From Armillaria gallica (lineage: Eukaryota > Basidiomycota > Agaricomycetes > Agaricales > Physalacriaceae): a stretch of DNA of 64,000 nucleotides. The translations under genes and the position numbers were made by a program. Shown here piece by piece: positions 47,384-59,340 of the stretch. Position 1 is the first letter of the stretch; each line of letters begins with the position of its first letter. The DNA lies in assembly GCA_037576215.1 (NCBI GenBank), contig JBANDB010000001.1:1984001-2048000 (forward strand), given 5' to 3'. The notes beneath the pieces were generated by a model. That model saw only the letters and a program-made list of their open reading frames with translations. It was not told the origin of the DNA and did not search any database.

Positions 47384-48282
47384 GATGTGTCTGAGGTTGC
47401 TTTACTGATACTGAAGGGGAAGAATCTGTAGATATATACTAAAACCTATGTGAGAGAGTTGAAAGATGAAAGACATGTAAGATAGGCCAGGCAGGCAGGT
47501 AGTATTACATGGCAGTGTCCACATATCACATCACTGAAACAAGGTGGAAGGCAGTCAAGCTGCTCAACAAGTTATCAAGTTGGCGTTGAAATTTCTCTGG
47601 GAACGAACTATGAGAACAAGGAAGGTCGTACCAGATCTATAACTCACCAAGCTATTTGTGGCAGCATTTGACCTTCGTCTCATCCAACATCTAGGGCGTA
47701 AAAACCTGCTTTCGACACAGGTTTTCCTGTCATCAGAAAGATTTCTGATATTTCACAGCATCCGACGTGTCCATTTGTGCGAAGGAATCTCACAAATGTG
47801 CCGTTGATATGCACTACACTTTCCTTGCGAACCATTTCTGGGTCATGCCTTCCCACAAGCCTCCTCCTCGATATCATAGTCCGCTGAGAACAATTCCAGA
47901 AATGAAAACTTGCTGAGAACCGGGCCAGAGAGCAAGGTGCTCAGCACTAAAATGCACCCACGATGGTCATGGGAGGTGTGGAAAAGAAACACTGGTAACA
48001 ATTCTTCATACAGTTTTGACGCAACAAAGCCACAGCCTCAGAAGATGACATATTGAGTGAGAGACAGAAAAGGTTTAGCCAGGGGAGTTTGAGCGAAGCA
48101 TAGTTTCAATAGTGATACGTAACTTACTGTTGACCGCCAAGACGACCGTAACCGTGTGCTCCCCTGCTCGCTTTTTACGCCATCTTCTCTTGAAGAATTC
48201 ATTTTGAACTAGATACAGTATTTAAATAAAGCAGCTGTCTATCACATCTATTATAAAACTACTATGATATCGCAGTGCACCC
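47384..48282. other. Intergenic, nothing recognised
   Basis: AT-leaning spacer between the DUF6534 gene and the PKS thioesterase end, both on the minus strand. One open minus frame (47680-47877, 65 codons) has no motif. Confidence 0.3.
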
Positions 48283-48870
48283 TCAAAGTTCATCCAGATA
48301 GGCACATCCATCAACAAGCGCCTGAGTCACAGCTCCCAGCTGATAGCAACACGTCAGATCCTATTGATCAACAACGGGAAAAATAGACTCACATGAGGTG
48401 TAGCAAAGGTCATAAAGTGCGTCCCAGGAAGGTGGATCACCTTTATTGGCGCACCTACCAGGCCTGACGAATCATCAGCCAAAAGACATGGGTCTATCCC
48501 CTTCTCCGACATCCACCGGGGAACAGGGTATGGCAAGAACGCATTGGGCAGGATCCCCTTTTTGTTATGCAGCAACACCAAGGGAGGGTAAGGCCTGCCA
48601 GCAATTCTAGGATCATATGTCTTTAAAAACGGCGCGTTTTGCTGCAGCTGCTTCCACATCATCCGTTCAATCGGAGTGCGACCCCCACGCGTAAAGGCAC
48701 CCAAAGTCACCGCCATGAACTCATTTGATGAGGGGACATGGTCTACTGGGAATGGAGAGTCGATGAGCACGACACCCTTCACGGGGACCCCTCTCCTCAT
48801 TAGTTGCCACGCTGCTTCAGCCCTCGACTCCTCCATAGATACCCTGAAGGACATAGCCGTCGTCATTGTC
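48283..48870 (-). pseudogene. Thioesterase domain of a non-reducing polyketide synthase, orphan C-terminus
   Basis: The minus strand reads [85 protein letters not shown], a 53-bp intron (48340-48392), then LGAVTQALVDGCAYLDEL and TGA at 48283. This matches the C-terminal thioesterase of fungal NR-PKSs, which release or cyclise the polyketide; the GxHF histidine is kept. The GxSxG nucleophile elbow expected just before EAAWQLM is not readable, and no ACP, KS or AT domain is found upstream. An acidic then Pro/Thr-rich stretch at 48900-49400 may be the decayed linker. Confidence 0.6.
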
Positions 48871-50142
48871 ATGCGCTGTCAGCGTTACGATCTTGATCCC
48901 GCTCTCCTCCTCGACATCTCCTGCCCTCCTGTGCGTTCTCCACACAATCTCCTTATGTAGCAGCCCTCCCAACAAGTATTCTCAGGGCCCTGTATCACAG
49001 AAAAAATTGCCCTCCCCCCGCGAGTCCCCGCCACCATCATCGTCGTCGCTGTCATCCTGACTGTCGTCATTGCCGGTGTTCGCTCATTCATGTCCCACAG
49101 TAGCAGATGGGCACCGATACCGAATCCTTCGATGTATTGGGCGATTGACACCGATATCGCTACGAGAGATGATGGATTGGTGGGGGGGAGGATTCTGACC
49201 GCATTTCGTGCCGCGGTGAGCATTTGACATTGTCGTTGTCGCCGTAGATGGTGGAGGTGTCGTCGTAGTCGTCGTTAGAGGAGGCTCAGGTGTTCGAGGT
49301 CTCACATGGCTGGTCACTGGTGGGGGTGGGATGGACACAATCTGGGGCTCTTGGTGCCAAGATGCGTCAAATGGACCTAAAAAGCAGGATGGGTAACGGA
49401 ATAATAAAATACACACCTTTTCATGTCCACAAAACCGGTATTGAGGAGCGCACTATGCACCATTGAAGGTAGTAAAAGGCAAGAAAAGAGTGGCACAGCC
49501 ACTTCACCGGTACTCGGTTCATCGGACCGTGGCGAGCGGAATGCATGCTCGAGCATCCTCTACTCTATTCTCCTACTCTGAGGCCCAAATTTTTAATGAG
49601 ATATACTGTTTTATACATTTTACATACCATAAGCATAAAGCAAATGACTTTCTTCTAGTTTATTTAGCACAAATAATATTCTGAAAGACAATTGTCCATA
49701 AAAGGGTCTTTGTTTGGTCCTGTTGAATTCTAAGGTAAAACTTAAAAGTAAGGGTCCTGGATCGAAATGCAGCGCATAAGGACGAATCCTCGTAAACTCG
49801 GACTCGTAAAAACGCAATTGACACTGTGGAGGTCAACGACACTGTAATTCTGGGGTCTCAGAGCCTCAAAAATTTGTAGAATGTGGAGCACACACTCTAT
49901 ACAATTCCGATGAGAAAGTCAGGCCCTCGACACCTCGAAAACAGTCGTAAATAGTGCCAGTTTCAATCATCGCTGGAAAGATCAAAGCATCAAAGAGCGG
50001 CAGTGAACGAATGCACCTGAGACTTGTCAGGAATGTTATCATCGTTGGAGCGAGTTGATAGCGATACAATCATCCTGATTCTTGACGAAGTAGTTTTTCA
50101 TCATGACATCGTCGGCGGAGATGTCAAAACCTTGCGGATGCA
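48871..50142. other. Decayed linker region and spacer
   Basis: 48900-49400 translates on the minus strand to low-complexity acidic and Pro/Thr stretches (PPPPVTSHVRPRTPEPPLT) that would suit an ACP-thioesterase linker, with frame changes. 49450-50142 is AT-rich and shows nothing. Confidence 0.35.
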
Positions 50143-50738
50143 CTAGCCTCCCATTTTTCTTCGGATGAAGACCCATGCCGACGCCGGTACTGTGACAAAG
50201 GCTGTGGGTGTCGCCAGCACATTGTCAGTGTAAAGATGGTAGGTAAGCCCACCAAGAGTCGATATGGAAATGTAGAAACAAGTCGACGTACGGTGATGCT
50301 GTTGAAGGTGAGTCCGTCACTATTACCTATAGAGGTGGCCTGCACGGGACTGTTCAAGGCCTAAACAATGTACCGAATCGTGATCAACCTCGTTCAAGGA
50401 AAGGAAATAAAAGAGGAGCCGGTACTGGAACCCTTGACCTAGATCAAGATTAAAATATTTATAAATGATCTCAAGTGAGAGAGCCTACTTCAAGAAGAGG
50501 CTTAGTGACACCGCCATTCATTCGTGCTTTCGCCATCCCAGTACACGTCGAGGTGCCGTTTCTTGACCGTTTCCCTGTGGAACATATTATCCATGAGAGG
50601 AGTAACGATCTCTTGGACTCGGCTTACGTTAAATTCATTCCCTCACCCTTGAACGTCATGCTCTCGCCCTTGATGGTGAACGGAGGCCCAGCACCTGCGA
50701 ACTTCGAAGGAAGGGAAAGAGGTGGAGGAAAGTAGAAT
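50143..50738 (-). other. Unidentified small gene fragment on the minus strand
   Basis: Exon-like text FAGAGPPFTIKGESMTFKGE ends at a gtaagc donor, followed after a 53-bp intron by MAKARMNGGVTKPLLE. Further down are SIGNSDGLTFNSIT at a gtacgt donor and VTVPASAWVFIRRKMGG with TAG at 50143. Splice sites are good but the middle exon does not join in one frame. The family is unknown. Confidence 0.25.
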
Positions 50739-50912
50739 ACTAGCATAATTAATGGTGTGTTAGTAAACAGGTGTGTGAGGAAACGAGACTACACTCCTAG
50801 TACTTCGACTGGGTGATGATTTTTCGTCGTGTCTTGGCTTAATGGACGGCTGGGACCCCAGGGAGCACGCCGATCACCCGTCATTTGGCTTTTTTGCGTA
50901 CCTGTATTCTTC

Positions 50913-50952
50913 GGTAATGAGCAGGAATGAGCGGTAATGAGCAGTAACGATG
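50913..50952. repeat. Decamer repeat, reverse orientation (4 units)
   Basis: GGTAATGAGC, AGGAATGAGC, GGTAATGAGC, AGTAACGATG. The core GTAAT is the reverse complement of the ATTAC core of the larger array that starts 51 bp downstream, and the spacing is the same 10 bp. Confidence 0.75.
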
Positions 50953-50956
50953 CAGA

Positions 50957-50964
50957 TATAAAAA
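50957..50964 (+). promoter_or_regulatory. TATA box between the two opposed decamer arrays
   Basis: TATAAAAA lies 4 bp after the reverse decamers and 39 bp before the forward array. It faces the 3'-only gene at 51394-52374. Position suggests a core promoter framed by the repeats, but no transcript start is evident. Confidence 0.35.
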
Positions 50965-51003
50965 GGTGTGTGGATCGGGAAAGGTGGCCAGAATGGGGGC
51001 AGT

Positions 51004-51143
51004 ATTACCGGGTATTACCGACGATTACTACGCATTACTGCTGATTACCGCACATTACTGCTGATTACCGCGTATTACCGCGTATTACTGCTGATTACCG
51101 CGTATTACTGTGTATTACCGACAATTACCGCGAATTACTGCTA
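51004..51143. repeat. Phased decamer array, 14 units of ATTACNNNNN
   Basis: Fourteen consecutive 10-bp units start at 51004 and each begin with ATTAC. The second halves alternate mainly between TGCTG and CGCGT/CGACG-type pentamers, so it is not a simple tandem copy. The constant core at exactly one helical turn is the notable feature. There is no spacer/leader structure like a CRISPR array, and units are far too short. Confidence 0.85.
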
Positions 51144-51393
51144 GCTGAGCCCAAAATATGCAGTTGTCTTATTTTTGTCTCTAAACTGACACCATACCCT
51201 ATTCCCTGATTTCTGGTCTAGAAACCGTTCTCTCGGGAAATCATCAAAGTCCAAGCTCAGTGTCCAGTACAAGTAAATTGTGATCCTTCTTCACATAATC
51301 GTCTATGAATTGACAAATTCACAGGTCGTTTCATGTTCATTTTTGGTATGCGCACGAGGACATCGTTATTGAACTAAGGCTTATGATTTCTAG

Positions 51394-52374
51394 TCCAACG
51401 GCGATTTTACGACTTCCACGGATTGCATGCAGCTCGGCTTGAACGTGAAAAGTCTGTTTATGGTACAGAAGTGAAACGGACACCGCTTGTCATTTTGCTA
51501 TCACCACTCTTAATTTTTGCGCCTGATATTTATCTCGATTCCCTAAACAAGATCTGGGGTGACGGAATGGTCACCAAAACGTCTTGGACCGTCTTCATCG
51601 AGAACCTTAAAGCCGAATGGCAAGATCTAATCCTCAATGTGAGCATTTTGTAACAGATTTTCCAACTCTTCTAACGGTTCCACAGTCTGCTGTTTTGCTT
51701 AACGCCAATGTCGCCTTCCTGGGCATTCAGAGTGTCGATGATTCTAGTACTAAGGATGGGCGGTCTCTGGCGCAGATATTAAGTTGGATCTCAGTCATCG
51801 CAAGTATCGGCAGTATCATTTTGGGCTTACTTTTGATTCGGAAGAATCGATGGATGGCGAGCGGCGGGATAACTGAAGCAGTAAGATACCACTTCCGTGA
51901 CTTCTATGACCCGGCTGATGTACTCTAGTGGTCATTCCTTCATTCAAGGAAGCAACTTTCTACTGGTCTGGATGGACTCGCGATTTTGTACAGTTTACCT
52001 TATGCTCTTCTCATGTGGGCGTGAGTACCTACATCTTCTCTCATTCTTACCTTCGTCTTACTCAGAAGTCCAGCATGGTAACTTTCTTGTCGGCGTTCAG
52101 CCTTATGTGTTTCACTGCTTCCAACGTAGCCGTTCGAATGCTCGTGGGTATCGCATGGCTTGCGATAGCCGTTCTTGTCTTCTGGTGCATCACGGCATCG
52201 TGGCAGAGCAAGCAAAGTGACCGTTGGTACACGTTGCTCTCCGCGCTTGGAAACAAGGTTTGGCAAAGACTACCCCGGGCACCGTCTGTGCATGTTATGA
52301 AGAAAATCAACCGCCTCAGTTGGACGAAAACCGGGCGCTCTGTTCGTTCGGATGAGACGGTTGTCGATGTGTGA
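51394..52374 (+). pseudogene. Four-helix membrane protein, 3' exons only (paralog of 52990-55867)
   Basis: Exons 51394-51638, 51686-51880, 51929-52020 and 52074-52374 encode QRRFYDFHGLHAARLEREKS, SPLLIFAPDIYLDSLNKIW, SAVLLNANVAFLGIQSVDDS, SWISVIASIGSIILGLLLIR, ILYSLPYALLMWA, SAFSLMCFTASNVAVRMLVG and a basic tail. Four hydrophobic segments are visible. All introns match those of the downstream paralog. Everything encoded 5' of the QRRFYDFHG exon is missing; the decamer array lies about 250 bp upstream. No internal stop. It could be expressed as a short form but lacks a clear ATG near its first exon, so I call it a fragment. Confidence 0.55.
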
Positions 52375-52989
52375 TTGAGAGGTGATTGTGTCTACTATGT
52401 TGCGATGATAATTTCCCCCCTGTATAGATAGTTCTAACCTCTGTATCAATAGTTGTCTCTGTTGCGAGAATCTATGTACTTCCGGGCGTTATACATCCAC
52501 CGAGAAAGGGCCATGGACAGAGGATGGCCTATCCGAGCTTCTCAAGGTGAAGACAGTTGGCTGCCGTTGGGTTCTCGTACGGATTTAGTACTTATGTGTT
52601 GACTCATTTCCGCGGGTATTTTGTAGTGTCTAAGGCTGTATTTTTGTAACTAGCTACCACAACGTGTATGCTACAGATGTAAGCCATTCCGTAGTCTCTC
52701 ATAGACAAAGGGACGATACATACCTAATGACAGAGGAAGGGACGGTATGTATGATTCTGCTACTCACTTCGATTGATTCCAGCCACCTGATTCTAACATG
52801 GCGTAAGTGCGCTTCGGGCGCAATTCGGGCGTCAGTGAGAACACTAACCTAGGGCTTGGCTCCTCCCTGAAAACTTTTCTACAACCACGTTAGACTTAGA
52901 TGGTGTCGATGTTTTTTTTTCCGCGGCAGCAACCTAAACGATGATCGCTTGATCGAAGCTCGGCAGTGGCTATGCACCAGCCCTGAGCC
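52375..52989. other. Spacer between the paralogous membrane-protein genes
   Basis: No gene recognised. The segment near 52690-52750 (agtctctcatagacaaaggg and following) resembles 56685-56750, so a short sequence recurs behind both genes, in line with a tandem duplication that included the 3' flank. Confidence 0.35.
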
Positions 52990-55867
52990 ATGCTCTGCAG
53001 TCTACCTATATACGGCGACCTTGTCGGATTCATGCCACTATTTCGGCTGCTGCTGAAGCTCCTACGAAAACCGATTTGTATTGATACAGTCGGTCGCTCT
53101 CCGTTGAAGGTCATCCTCGTGTTCTGGTCTTTTTTGGTGCGCTCATTCAGACGCTTTTTATGTATTCGACACGACAGAGCCTCATTTAAACGGCCACGAT
53201 GCATTCATGATACTTCCTTGCTTCGATCGACCCACCAGGATCTTACGAATTGTGCTATGATGACGGACGACGAGGAGCCGGTTTTGGGGGAAGTGTGCGG
53301 CAGTCATGTCCCAGAATCTCCGGTCGGCATTTCTGTCGAAAATCCTTCACTTCTCTCGCTAGATGCTACTGTTCAGTCTGTTCTGCGCCCCACTACGCCT
53401 ATGACAAGTCGCTCCCAGATAAATTTAGAAGACTATTCCCATGTGAATCTGTCGACCCGACGTCTACCCCGTCACAGTTCCCGACCTTCATCCGTTGCAC
53501 AGACGACAGCTGGCCATGGATCTACACATACATACACCTGCTCTAATGCCTCTCGGTCGTCTCAAAATATCAATCATTCGACATCCAATGTAGCCACATA
53601 CACACATCCTGTAGACTCATCCTCCCATCGGCTCTCGAGTTACCGACCCAGCTCAGTGATTGTAACAGTCCCTTCTCCCAAGTCTGGTACTGCACCTCCG
53701 GTAATTCAGCTAGCATCTGCTGTACAGCACGACATACCGGATTGTGCTATACCAGGCGATGCCACTACGTTGACTGAAGCCTATCCTGCCTTCTGGCCGT
53801 TGGCGCCTGAACATGTTGAAAGATATGAGAGAGAACTCGTGTTTGTGGCTCTCATGGTATATCTCCTTGCTTCTGCTCATATGTATGGCGTGCAGAGCCC
53901 CCAACGAGACAGATTACTGGATCGATTCTTTGACAATTTCATTTCGTCAGTACGTTAGTCGCCTTTTCTTCTCGTGCTCTATTACTTATTGTATCGGTGC
54001 AGGAACCATCGTCATGAGGATTGGTTAACGCATGTGCATCCTGAAGGTGCTCGTTACTTTGTTCGCGAGAGGAAGATATCTCCATGCATTGGTAACTATC
54101 ATGACGCCATGATATCCTCCGGATGTTTGCTACCGAGGATATTCACGGATATTAACCTATACGATTCTGACAAGTTGGAACTCATTACGAAGTTCATGGT
54201 GGATATGGAAGACTACATACGGGCAAAGGGCATCAACATATATTCCAACGCTGACCTTGTGTATGACCTTATTCGAGACCCAGAGAACGGCAATATTTGC
54301 TGCGGGTATTACTTTGCAAGCCATGACGATCGGTCTATCTTTTGGCTGGACGACTTCAACACTACGTATCTTGACAGATGCAACGAAGTTCGTGGTGTCA
54401 CTGAGCAATCCCATATTGGTCACGAGATAGAGGCGCAGTACTGGTATGTATCTGTTTAGATCCTTGATTTGAAGCTCATACCAACTAGGTATCATTGTCA
54501 ATTGTTCCCCGCATGTCTGGAGATGACCGAAGATATCATTGACGAACTCAGGGACATCCTGATCTACTGTCTTGGAGGTCTTTATTCGCGCGAATAAAAC
54601 TGTAGGCTATGACTGACCAGACTTCACAGATACCATGACTTCACCGATGGCCAACTGTCCCTACGGTGTAATAGACCTACAGCCAATGCTAACTCTTACG
54701 AATGCTATCAGGAGTAAGGAAATTTTTCTTCCTCTCAAAATACCTACTCAAACGTGCCCCAGAATCCGTCAAAAAAGGCGAAAAAGGGCACCCGGGTTCA
54801 GTATGCAGTATAGGTAAGTCACAATCACGCATCATGACAAGCCATCCATGAGCTGACTATTTAATAGGTCGTTTCATGTATATTTTCGGTAGGCCCGTGG
54901 AAGTATGACAATCGATACAAGACTTATAATCTCTCATAGTCCAACAACGATTTTACGACTTCCACGGACAGCCGGGTGCTCGGCTTGAGCGTGAAAAGTC
55001 AGTTTATGGACGAAAATTCAAACGTACGGCCTTTATTGCCTTGCTATCGCCATTGTTATTCTTTGCACCCGATATTCATCTCGCTTCACTCGAGAAGATA
55101 TGGGGTGACGATCTTGTCAGCAAACTCTCCTGGAGTAGATTCATTGAGAAGCTAAGTACCGAGTGGCAGGAGTTCATCCTCTATGTGAGTGACATCTATT
55201 GGACCCTAGAACCGGCTAATACATCTACAGTCCACTGTCTTACTCAACGCTAACGTCGCTTTCCTAGCGATCCAGAGCGTCGATGATTCTAGTGAAAACC
55301 CGGGACGGTCACCCGCCCAAATATCAAGTTACATCTCAATTATCGCAAGTATCGGCAGCATCATTCTGGGCTTGCTTCTGATTCGGAAGAATCGTTCCAA
55401 GGCGCGTGACTCCTCCCAGGAAGCAGTAAGTCTTTACACTTGTCACCTCTCAAACTCCTCTGATGTGCTCTAGTGGCTATTTCTTCGATCACAAAAACGC
55501 AACAAGACCGGTCTGGAAACGCTTGCTATCTTGTATGGCCTGCCTTATGCTCTACTCATGTGGGCGTAAGTATTTCTTGAAATCAAATTTGTTTGACGTG
55601 CGCTGACTCGAACCCAGTATGATCTCATTCCTGGCCGCGTTCAGTCTTATGTGTTTCACTGCCTCTAACTTGTCCGTCCGAATGCTCGTAGGTAGCGCGT
55701 GGTTAGCGATCGGCGTTCTCATCCTCTGGTGCATCATGACATCATGGGAAACCAAGCAGCCGGACCATCGTTGGCACATTGCAGAAAGACTTAGTAACAT
55801 ACGTTGGCCGCTTCGAAGGCCTCCTGTGGACTCGGAGAAGACGGCTATTGACACATCTGCTGTATGA
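52990..55867 (+). CDS. Agaricomycete four-helix membrane protein with WW-like N-terminal module
   Basis: The plus-strand multi-exon gene runs from ATG 52990 (or 53257) through a Ser/Thr-rich N-terminus, WPLAPEHVERYEREL, a WW-like segment WLTHVHPEGARYFV, IEAQYWYHCQLFPACLEMTE, then QQRFYDFHGQPGARLERE, SPLLFFAPDIHLASLEKIW, STVLLNANVAFLAIQSVDDS, ISYISI-type helices ending LGLLLIRKNR, ILYGLPYALLMWAMISFLAA and RMLVGSAWLAIGVLILWC, to TGA 55867. Introns: 53839-53895, 53946-54002, 54444-54488, 54578-54629, then an unresolved pair near 54700-54930, 55185-55230, 55426-55473 and 55566-55617. Such proteins are frequent in mushrooms; no biochemical role is known to me. The frame near 54700-54830 could not be joined with certainty. 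Confidence 0.65.
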
Positions 55868-56926
55868 TCAAGAGATGAAGGGCTGGAGACAGGCGCTTGT
55901 TTGTCATGACATTCTGCAAAACTAGTATTATCTGTATCCATAGTTTTCCAAATCCTAGATCGTACTTCATCGGTGCCCTTAGCGCTTCGATTGGATTCGA
56001 TTGAATTTTCGATCACGCTCAGCTTTTGAATAGCCCTTTTACTTTGAGTGCGATCATCCAGCGTAGCAATCGTACAGCTTAGACGGTATGTAAACAGCGA
56101 GGCTATTCCTTTACCTCGCTTTCATTCTTCTTAGTATCATTTCAGCCTCTAATTTCAAAGTTATTGAATCCTTATGCCGTTCGTTATGATAGCTGTAATT
56201 CCAAACGCTGTTCTTGAAATGGGTGTGCTCAGAAATCCGGGGCTACATGTAATGAAAAATGCTCCAAGCGAACGCACGTATAATTACTATAGATAGCGAA
56301 GTGAAATTGAGAAGTCGTAGTATTTAATGAAACTAGTCGGACAGAATGAGGTACAGAAATTGATCATAAATATTAACAACTCCAGGACCGTATAATAGCT
56401 TCGTCTCACTTTGAATTCCGGATACTACTATTGATCAAAAAGGCCCAATTGAAATGCTTCGAACGTTAAGTAATCAAGAGAAACACCCATTTCAGCAAAT
56501 ATGTGGCCGTTATATCAATACCTGAGCGAATAGTAGTTCACTAGCGCGGCGCAGGCTTGGGCGCCGGCTTGGGCGTAGGCTTGGATGGGGGATTTGGACC
56601 GCCCTCGATGGGCCCACGCGGCCGGTCTTTATACACCAAACTATTGATACAAGTGAATAATGCCCAAGACTGGGCCGGACTAGTCTCTCATAGACAGACG
56701 GACGATACGCGCCTATGGAGGGAGGGAGTGACAGCGTGTATGTGTTGGGAATAGACGTCGGCAGGCACAAAGGACGTGATGGAGATGGCTCGAACGAACG
56801 TATATTGGTGGACAGATACGTAGGTGGTGGTGGTACGAAGCCAAGAAACGGTAGTGATCGATACGAAAATCAAAATAATGTAAAATAAAAGACGGCATGG
56901 CCGTCGGCCCAAGTCGAGCCCTGGTG
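55868..56926. other. Spacer left of copy IV
   Basis: No gene recognised. On the minus strand near 56550-56600 the translation is rich in Pro/Ala/Gln from a ggcttgggcg-type repeat. The spacer ends at the breakpoint inside the GON7 5' end. Confidence 0.3.
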
Positions 56927-57034
56927 ATGGAAGTTGACATGAAAACGTTATTTACGTTTGCTGTGCACCGTCATCTAAAACAAGAAAAATTCAAGTCATG
57001 ATTAGGAAAAAGACAGACATTATTGCTCTAAGCA

Positions 57035-57987
57035 TCAGTAGTCTACGCGTCTAAATCTATATTGCCCGCCCAATCTTAAGAGCTTATAGCCCCCTTCATC
57101 AGCTCTCCCGACACCTCCCTGCCTGCCGATGGTTTTCTTCTCCAAAATCACCAGCCCAGATGTCATGCCGGACTCAGGGAAAACAGCCTCGACTGTATGG
57201 TCCATACCCCCGTGTCTTCCCGTCGAACAGAGAGGTATCATGAGCCAGAATGTCCCGTTCGGAGCCAGAAGCCGCTCAACACATCCTTTTATCCATTCCG
57301 CATGCTTCGCATGATAAATCACGTCGGCGGCCAGGATGACATCAAACAGTTTAAGTCTGGGGATTCCCAGTCGAAGCGGCGGACATTAATCACAGACGAC
57401 GAACAGGGAAAATTGGTCTGCACGTTGGCACTGAGATTGGCGAGGACATCTGGGTGGTAATCTGTGGCGACGATGGTCGGTGCCTCCAAGAGCTTGGCAA
57501 CGACGATACTCAACAAGCCCATTCCGGCGCCCAGTTCCAAGACGCGCAAAGGCCGTGATTTGTCCAACCCAAAGGTTCCCGGCCACCCACACATCTTCTC
57601 CGCCAGCAGAATCGAGCTAGCCCAACTCTGAAGGCCGACGGACGTGTGGTCTTCGCTGGACAGCGGTGCGTTGTTCAGCTCAACTTTGACGGACCCGTTG
57701 AACTCGAAGGACCGGGTGACAGCGCATTCGGTCTCTTCGTCGTCGCCTGTGAATGCAGAGACAATCTGTGCAGCCTCTTCCACCAATTCCCGTCACGTCT
57801 CCGCCTCTGCCTCATCCAGGGTATCCTCGATCCAGACATCGGAGCACGAGATGAAGCCTGTGATCCACTTGATAGCGAACGCACGTTCGAGAGGATCTGC
57901 ACGTAGGATATCCTCGTCTTCGTTTGTTAGACCGTCACTCTCCTCCTCTCCTCCCTCTTCATTAAACTGGGCAGTCGACTTGACCAA
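57035..57987 (-). pseudogene. Family-16 methyltransferase, copy IV (TGA plus 16-bp deletion)
   Basis: Same protein as at 1033-1980, including motif I (LELGAGMGLLSIV) and the in-frame TGA (57793-57795). In addition 16 bases corresponding to 1337-1352 are missing near 57353, which shifts the frame between RFDWESPD and the AADMIYHAKHAEW-equivalent part, and one base is lost near 57075 so the C-terminus KLFKIRW is replaced. Clearly non-functional as a whole. Confidence 0.7.
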
Positions 57988-58389
57988 AGGCAGCAGACTT
58001 CGAGGCGGCGGTTGGTGTTGTTACCGGCACAAGGTACTATCAAGGAACAGCCGGGCCCCCAGCCCTGACATGGCGAACCATTGCTGTAGCCACGAAGGCC
58101 CATACCGTTGCGACCACGCTATTGAGTGCGTCGCGTGGAGTATAGACTCTTCGTGAGGTACACTGATGATAACGGACCATACGAGCTTGAGTGTGAGAGT
58201 GGGGAGGCTATGCGCATTGTATGGACCTGGGATCCTATCTATAAACGACGATTGCACCGTAAACACACACATCAAATCAAAAAAAGACGCGTACTATTCC
58301 ACCCAGAAATCTCCGCCAAGTCCGCCTCTCCCTTAAAGAAACTCATACAAACATGAAGAGCTTACGACCCAGGGCCCACAGTCCTGTAC

Positions 58390-59340
58390 ATTTGTGAAGA
58401 TATGATGCAATGAGTCCTTTGGTGGGACCGACAAGTACCGCAAAAGGGACTTACGCGAAAGCCTCTGCAAAAACCCCACTGCGTGGGCAAGCCACTTCTA
58501 ATGGTGAAATCGTCCAGCGAGCGCCTTGAAAGTCGAGCATTGAGTACAAGCCCAATTGCAAGGAAGCTGTAGATGTAGTAAGACAACAGTAGAAGAATGT
58601 GGGCAAGCACTGCACCGTCATGCCCAGACTCAGACTGCTTCATCGAACAAGGTGTCGCAGCTTCTCAATGGGAACCTACATGGCCACGCCATAAGTAGAC
58701 TGCTGTTATGATTCATGATGACTAGCTCACATCATTCGTTATCCAGGAGACAAGCCCCTGACGTCGACCCTACGTCGTGATGCCAGCAAATTCAAAGAAG
58801 AATACAAGCGCACTCACCCTGCGCACCACATCGTAACCTCAATAGAACGTTCATGCAACTCTCCGCGTCCATGATACGAGATCCCACCACCCAGTCTACT
58901 CTGTCCATCAATTCCGACGGCTTCGAAGCCTTTTGATGGCTCCGGAGGAGCTGCTGGACTAGCAGCCCTTGCAGTTTGCGCACAGGCACCAGACGAGAGC
59001 AGTTGAAGTGATGCAAGCTGCGTCTCGCGAGGTAGTAGTCGAGGTTTAAGTCAGAAGTGAACTCAGCGGGGGCCTAGGAGCTCGAGGTCGATGTGGTGAC
59101 GTGGTACTTAAGTCCCAGTGAAAAGCCCGTGATTTGGGGGCGATTGGTATCCAGTGCGGTGGGTTCCTGTCGTGTACAAACGCAGATTGAGTTTGCTTTG
59201 AACCAAGTTGACAATGGCGAAAGCAGCCGAAACCAAGCCGAAACTTGCCAAATTAGCCAAGCGGCCCGTCTCAAAGCCATTGGCACTCCCTAAGATCCCC
59301 GCGCATTCTCCTAGAAGCGTTTCTACATCATTCACCTAAG
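58390..59340 (-). other. Unidentified eroded coding region, copy IV
   Basis: Counterpart of 2390-3360 with the same exon-like pieces and donors. Small indels differ, for example a 14-bp loss near 59300 and a 9-bp gain near 59160. Family not recognised. Confidence 0.3.

Noticed and set aside
51004..51143. CRISPR-like array
   Set aside because: Units are 10 bp with a 5-bp core, no spacers of CRISPR length, eukaryotic context.
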